The notes under the pieces are model-generated. The model did no database searches, was not told the origin of the DNA, and worked only from the letters and a program-made list of their open reading frames with translations. A DNA stretch of 64,000 bases from Telopea speciosissima (taxonomy: Eukaryota; Streptophyta; Magnoliopsida; Proteales; Proteaceae), in the NCBI RefSeq assembly GCF_018873765.1, contig NC_057919.1, positions 24,840,698 through 24,904,697 of the forward strand, given 5' to 3'. Made by a program: the position numbers and the translations under genes. Shown one piece after another: positions 58,956 through 64,000 of this stretch. Every line of letters begins with the position of its first letter. Within the stretch, counting starts at the first letter, position 1.

Positions 58956-61900
58956 GTACTTTTCCCTCCTCTCCTCCCTTCCCCCCAGAAGAAAAGGGGG
59001 GAAAAGAGATTCTTGTGCCACACTGTTTATTTTCTAAGCACTTTCTGTAGAAAAGAGATCTAATGTGGTTGTTTGATGCACCATGAATTTTTGCCACTTC
59101 TGCGTTCTTGCTCCATTCACCTATATGACATGCTGGATTTTGTTTGATAGCACTTGGTCTATCAGTGGTTCGTAGCTCTCGAGCATATAGGATGCCCTTC
59201 TGAATTACGAACCAAAACTTTTAAACACATAATTCTATCAGGAATGGAAAAATATGCCCTGATACTCAGCCATGATGCTTTAAAAACTTGGGCATCCATC
59301 TTATATCATTGTTACATGATATCACAGAAAAGATTGGTAAAGCGTAGGAATATAAAAGACTCTCATGGTGGCTTGATTATATTCATCATGAAACAGTGTA
59401 CATCACTAAGGTATTCCTGGACCAGAAACAACCCAGGTTACAGTGAGTAGTAGTTATGAATATTAATCTTTATCATATCTGCCTACATTCCTTTGTTTGG
59501 TTATCATGATGAAGTTTCCACTTACCCAAGAAATACTAGGTTCCCAAAAAATAAGGGTAGTGGAGATATTTGAGACCTGTGCAAAGGCATTGTAATGGCC
59601 TAAACATTAATCAGATGAGGCGATGCAAGTCCTTTGATCAAAACACATCCATGAGCATTTACATGTGGCTTCCCACTTAATAAATATAAGAGGAAGAATT
59701 AATTTTTGGATGATTGTTTAATATTTTAGGAAGGATGAGACCTATTTTAGCTAAAATTTTTAATGTCAATTTGTTTGAGTAATACTTCCTAAAATAGGCA
59801 AAATAAGATGCGACATAGGAATCATGTAAAAATGTGGAATCCCAATATTGTGTATGCTTTAATATTGTATAATGATTACGTATCGAATGGAATTCTTCCA
59901 TTGAAATAGTGCCACACTGATAGGTGATATATTCAAAAGGAAAGGTGAATCAAGTACGTGATGAAGCTTTAATGGAAGCTTTCCAAAATGGGAAAGAAGA
60001 AGAAGGAAGAAAGAGAAGAGAGAAAGAAACTGATGGGATAATTACTCTCTCATTGAGTCTGAGCACTGAAACAAGGGGGCTTGATGAAGTCTCACCATCA
60101 AAGAGAGGTGTACAATTTTCACTGAGGCGAACGAGGTTCAGAGTTCATTAAAGAGAAAAGTTGCAAGGACATGGTCTTTTGTAGTTTTGATGTTTTTTAT
60201 TTTTAAAATTTTTATTTCAGAGCAACAACCCTATCTTGAAACATAGGTAATCTAAAAGGAAATCACAGAAACATAATGTCAAAATCCCTGAGGAACATTG
60301 CTTGGCATCCTTGCGAGCTGTTAAGGACTATCCTTAACTGAGTTTGCTGGAAGAGAATTTCAATTGGGTACTTAAATGATGACATGGGATTGTTCATGTC
60401 ATACAATATCTAGGGAAAACAATGTCTGTAAAAAAATGTGGCGTTGCCATTGAGGTAGATGAAATATTCTACATGTCATAGTTGCGATTCATCGTTCATG
60501 TTTTAACTGTTCTGTTTTGAAGCGGAAATCAGAGCAATGTCAACTATTTAATTTTATAGAAGAGTATCATTCATGGACGCCAAAGTGGTGAGTTGATGCT
60601 ACAGTATTCAGTGATCTCAAGGTGAAGCCCTGTTGTCATTGCCAAGTCAACAACAAGAAATTATGCCATTTTTAAAATTAAGAAGCAGTATCACATATGG
60701 ACAACAATAAAGGCCATAATTATGAAATAAAAGAAGTTAATAATAAATGGTTGCTCTGTAGGAAACTTTCCAGTATTGTCATGGCAGTATGAACTATGGC
60801 GCACTCACTTTCAGGTGGGAGTAAGAACATAGAGTAGATACTATATTATTTATTGTATGGCATGAAGATCTTGCATTTGTTCAGATTGAAACTTAGATCT
60901 CAAAGGCAATTGTTTTTTTACCTAATTGGGTGATTATGAATCCCTAGGTTAATAGGTTGTAGTTCCCCTTTTATGGGAGAAGTCGAGAACAGAGCCCAAA
61001 CATCTTGTTCACCTCAGGTCCATGGTCAGCCTATTTATAGTTGTCTCATTGGGTAGGTGATGCAGTTTATCTCCAGCATCAACCAGACGACCATCCACGT
61101 CAGGCACTTTTTGATTTTTCTTAAGGATTATGATGTAATTGTAATGCCACTTGAATTTGGGTTGTATTGCTTACTAATATTCTATATCTCAGTGAAAAGG
61201 TTGTTATGTGCTTCTAATAATTTATGTTAATAAATCTGTGTATTTTTAGGTTTCTTTGGTGATTATAGTTTAAGCTTCTTTCATGGGAGAGTTGGATCAA
61301 CTTAATGTGTATTGGGTGAAGGGTAGGAATTTTATTCTTTTGTAAGTACCCATAGTCAGGTGTCCTGTTCTATTTAGTTGGTATTTGTTCTGTCATGAAG
61401 TGAAGGAAGCTATGACTACCTTCAATTTTGTTTTCTTTTGATGGCTTCTTGGAATTATATTTCCTTCATGATGGGAGATGAATAATCACCTCATGGATGC
61501 AATCAGTAGCCTCTGGAACAAAGCTCACTGTCCAATGTAAGCATGAAGCAGCGGCTTTGTTGATCCCTCCCTCCCTCCCTCCTCCCCACCCCCCCCTTTT
61601 TTTTCTTTTTCTGTTGATAGGTTGCTCTGCCCCACTCCATTCTTGGGAGATTGGTTTAGGCTGACTGATAAGTTGAAAGGGATTGGCATTAGAGTAGCCC
61701 CCAGTCTGTACTGGACCCAAACTATTTCTGTCCCTACTATTTATCCAAGGGAAATGAAGTTTTTCTTTACTCCACGAGTCACTTTAGCATCTTCTTGTCA
61801 TCATCATCTAATGCTCATCATCATAATAGTATTGGAATCATGTGGATCCTTTACCTTGAAAAGGGTTTAAGAGGCGGAAGGATGCAAAGATAAGATGGTG

Positions 61901-62170
61901 TTGAGTCACCAAGGAATGTTGCTTTGTTTGACAGTGGTTCTGGATCTGATACAGGAAGAATGGGAAGTTCTGGAAGCTCTTTACATTTGCTGTCTCCCTC
62001 CTCACCCCCTGTGCGCACATGTGTGCATGCGCAGTGTATAATAGACAGTATAACCTTTATATTTGAGTTTGAGCATCCACAGGATCCATAAATAACTTTT
62101 GGGTCATATATGTAAGGTTAGAAGCTTTTATATGGCTAACAAAATTTAGCCATAGTATGTTACTCTCTAC
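58956..62170 (+). other. Presumed AP4S intron 2 or downstream DNA
   Basis: AT-rich DNA without a recognisable exon. Open frames such as 59154-59450 (+) and 61466-61720 (-) show no domain. A C/T-rich tract (CCTCCCTCCCTCCC) lies near 61566-61600. Confidence 0.5.
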
Positions 62171-62176
62171 TTGGTA

Positions 62177-63447
62177 AGGGTGTAAATCAGTTTCGGTTTT
62201 GGTTTATCGGTTCAGTTTCAGTTTGGTTCAAGATGTAATGAACTTAACTAAACCGATTATTAATCGGTTGCAATTTCCCAAACCAAAACCCATTAATACG
62301 GTTTGGCTTGATCTGTTCCTAGTCGGTTTCCCCTTCACTAGAGTTGCAAAACAAATCCATGATATCCCCCCCCCCCCCCCACCCCCGAACACACACTCAC
62401 ACACACAAAGGATTAACTGCTGAATAATCTGGAAATTTCTGCATTGCAAGAGTGTGGAAGTCCATCAAATACAATAGATATAAAACAGCAAGAAGAGAGT
62501 CAACACTCTCCGTCTCTCTCATTCTCAGTCACTCACTTTCACACTCTCTCCTTTTCTTAAGCTTCTTCTTGATATGGAATATTATAATATTTAGTCGGAC
62601 AATATGGTGTGTAACTTTTGTTACACTAGGACAGATAATGAGGTGGTGAAACTCGATGAGAGGGAAATTCCACAAAGTGATTATTTTAGATATCTTGGCT
62701 CAATCATAAATAAAGAAGGTGATATAGAGGATGATGTTTCGCAGAGAATTAAAATAAGATGGATGAAGTGGAGAGTTGCGTTCGGAGTGCTGTGTAATTG
62801 GCGTATCCCTTTAAAACTTAAAAGAAAATTTTATAGGCCAGTCATAAGACTGGCTATGATATATGGTATGAAATGTTGGGTAGTTAAGAAGCATCATATA
62901 GATAAACTTAGTGTAATGGAGATGAGGATGTTGAGATGGATGAGTGGAAAAACTAGGAAGGATAAAGTAAGGAATGATCATATTAGAGCTGGTTTGGGAG
63001 TAGCCCTAATACGTGATAAGCTACAAGAAAGTCATTTGAGGTGGCATGGCCATGTTCAACGGAGGCCTTTGGATGCTCCAATACGGAATAGTGATTTGAT
63101 TCAGATTGAAGGAACTAAAAGAGCTAGGGGCAGACCTAAAATGACCTTAGGAGAAGTGGTGAAGAAAGACATGCATAGCTTAGGGCTTGTTTCAAATATG
63201 ACCTCAAATTGAGCTGATCTGATTGGAGGGCAAGGATCCATGTAGCCGACCCCATTTAGATGGGATAAGTCTGAGTTGTTGTTGTTGTTAATCAGTTTAC
63301 AACGCACAGTTTCTCAGTTAAAGACCGAAACCTATTATTAGACTTCAAAACAAAAACGAACCAATTATAATGGTTCAGTTCAGTTCGGTTCGATTTTAAA
63401 CGGCCAGTTTCATTTCTTATCGGTTCCATTTCAGAATTGACACTCTT
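62177..63447. mobile_element. hAT-like TIR element disrupted by an RTE LINE
   Basis: The left end is TAAGGGTGTAAATCAG (62177) and the right end is the complement of TAAGAGTGTCAATTCTG (63431-63447). Both ends are rich in CGGTT/AACCG motifs. A nearby CTCTCTA repeat occurs on both sides (about 62163 and 63448) and may be the 8 bp target duplication with one mismatch. The middle (62580-63289) is an RTE-type LINE fragment. Confidence 0.5.
62580..63289 (+). pseudogene. RTE-type LINE 3' fragment
   Basis: A 202-codon open frame (62604-63212) encodes the C-terminus of an RTE-clade reverse transcriptase: DYFRYLGSIINKEGDIEDDV, RIKIRWMKWRVAFGVLC, MIYGMKCWVVKKHHIDKLSV, MRMLRWMSGKTRKDKVRND, LRWHGHVQRRPLDAP and RARGRPKMT. 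It is followed by the family 3' end (GCCGACCCCATTTAGATGGG) and a GTTGTTGTTGTT tail (63276-63289), typical for RTE. The catalytic core is missing (5' truncation). The frame is open over the whole fragment, which suggests a fairly young copy. Confidence 0.92.
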
Positions 63448-63811
63448 ACTCTCTAATCCCTAAACCTTGAGAAGCCAGTGTCTAGGATAAAGTAATTACG
63501 TGTTTCTAAGATCATCCATCCATCATGATTTATCAGAGCAGACTCTTAAGGTTCGGAAAATTTTCCAGAATCATCGCTCCCATCTCTTGGTACTGAAAAC
63601 ATGAGACTGACATATATCCTTTTTTTTTTTTTTTGTTGGATTGACGTTGCAAAAGAATATTGTATTTCCCTTGATACCACTTATATGCTGTTTAAATCGG
63701 GTTCGATTATAATCTAGACTAGCAGATAATCTCACCTTGAGATGTATCCATTTCAGACAACTTTTCAGCACACCTGGTATTGAGCACCAGAGGAGGGTGC
63801 GAGTTAGGTTA
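63448..63811. other. Intergenic or intronic AT-rich DNA, no gene seen
   Basis: A T-run at 63621-63635. Nothing else is recognisable. Confidence 0.5.
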
Positions 63812-63871
63812 TTACAACAACAAACTCAATCTTATCCCAACTTAATGGGGTCGGCGACATGGATCCAAGCA
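63812..63871 (-). mobile_element. RTE LINE 3' tail, opposite orientation
   Basis: ACAACAACAAACTCAATCTT followed by AATGGGGTCGGCGACATGGA is the reverse complement of an RTE 3' end with its GTT-type tail, closely matching 63223-63289. Upstream (plus-strand right) DNA to 64000 shows no RTE coding, so it is either very short or continues past the window. Confidence 0.8.
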
Positions 63872-64000
63872 AAACAGAGTTCTAACCGAAAAAAGGGAAA
63901 GAAAGGATGGGAAAGGAGAGATGGGGCAAGAGATTAAAAAGAAAAGAAAAGATGGGAAATAAATAAAACAAGATGAAAGATAGTAAGTGGAAAGAGGTAC

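Noticed and set aside
59154-59450. 98-codon frame as AP4S exon 3
   Set aside because: Sequence does not resemble the expected AP-4 sigma continuation and lacks a fitting phase.

Overview
This window is nuclear DNA of a flowering plant. The evidence is spliced genes with GT..AG introns that encode plant-type proteins, a plant Au-type SINE, and many decayed plant transposable elements. I cannot place the species from sequence alone.

Three kinds of real gene are visible. (1) A complete 13-exon ATP-dependent phosphofructokinase lies on + at 18804-24025 (489 codons, PFK3-like). (2) Two complete 9-exon Aurora kinases of the plant alpha (AUR1/2) type lie on - at 26214-29760 (295 codons) and 47976-51297 (293 codons). 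They are copies of one segmental duplication, 24130-29945 and 38965-51490. (3) The first two exons of an AP-4 adaptor sigma subunit lie on + at 58473-58955; its later exons are not found before the window ends. Phosphofructokinase acts in cytosolic glycolysis, Aurora in mitosis, and AP-4 sigma in trans-Golgi vesicle sorting. Nothing suggests that they form a pathway together.

Layout: 1-18400 holds only repeats: an LTR, two Mutator-like TIR elements (3464-5223, 13724-15457), three L1-type LINE remnants, a miniature LTR element (TRIM) and several local tandem duplications. 18400-24100 is the PFK gene. 24130-29945 is Aurora copy A, with an Au SINE and a solo LTR that copy B lacks. 30260-38980 is a three-level nest: a LINE split by a Mutator-like element with a 9-10 bp target duplication, itself split by a Ty1/copia retrotransposon with a 5 bp target duplication. 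The Mutator-like element carries captured host gene fragments, including an SFT2-type vesicle transport gene with an intron, so it is a Pack-MULE. 38965-51490 is Aurora copy B, enlarged by a MITE, an LTR, a 4.58-kb unidentified insert flanked by 5 bp repeats, and other insertions. 52531-55397 is a small non-autonomous LTR retrotransposon with a LINE in its 5' LTR. 55800-58300 holds another LINE remnant, a hAT-type MITE and GC-rich fold-back palindromes. 58473 to the end is AP4S with a large, TE-filled intron or truncation.

The most notable points are the recent tandem Aurora duplication, in which both copies remain intact and nearly all coding differences are silent, and the LINE/Pack-MULE/copia nest, whose insertion order can be read base by base. 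All splice sites and distances were assigned by eye; no database was searched.
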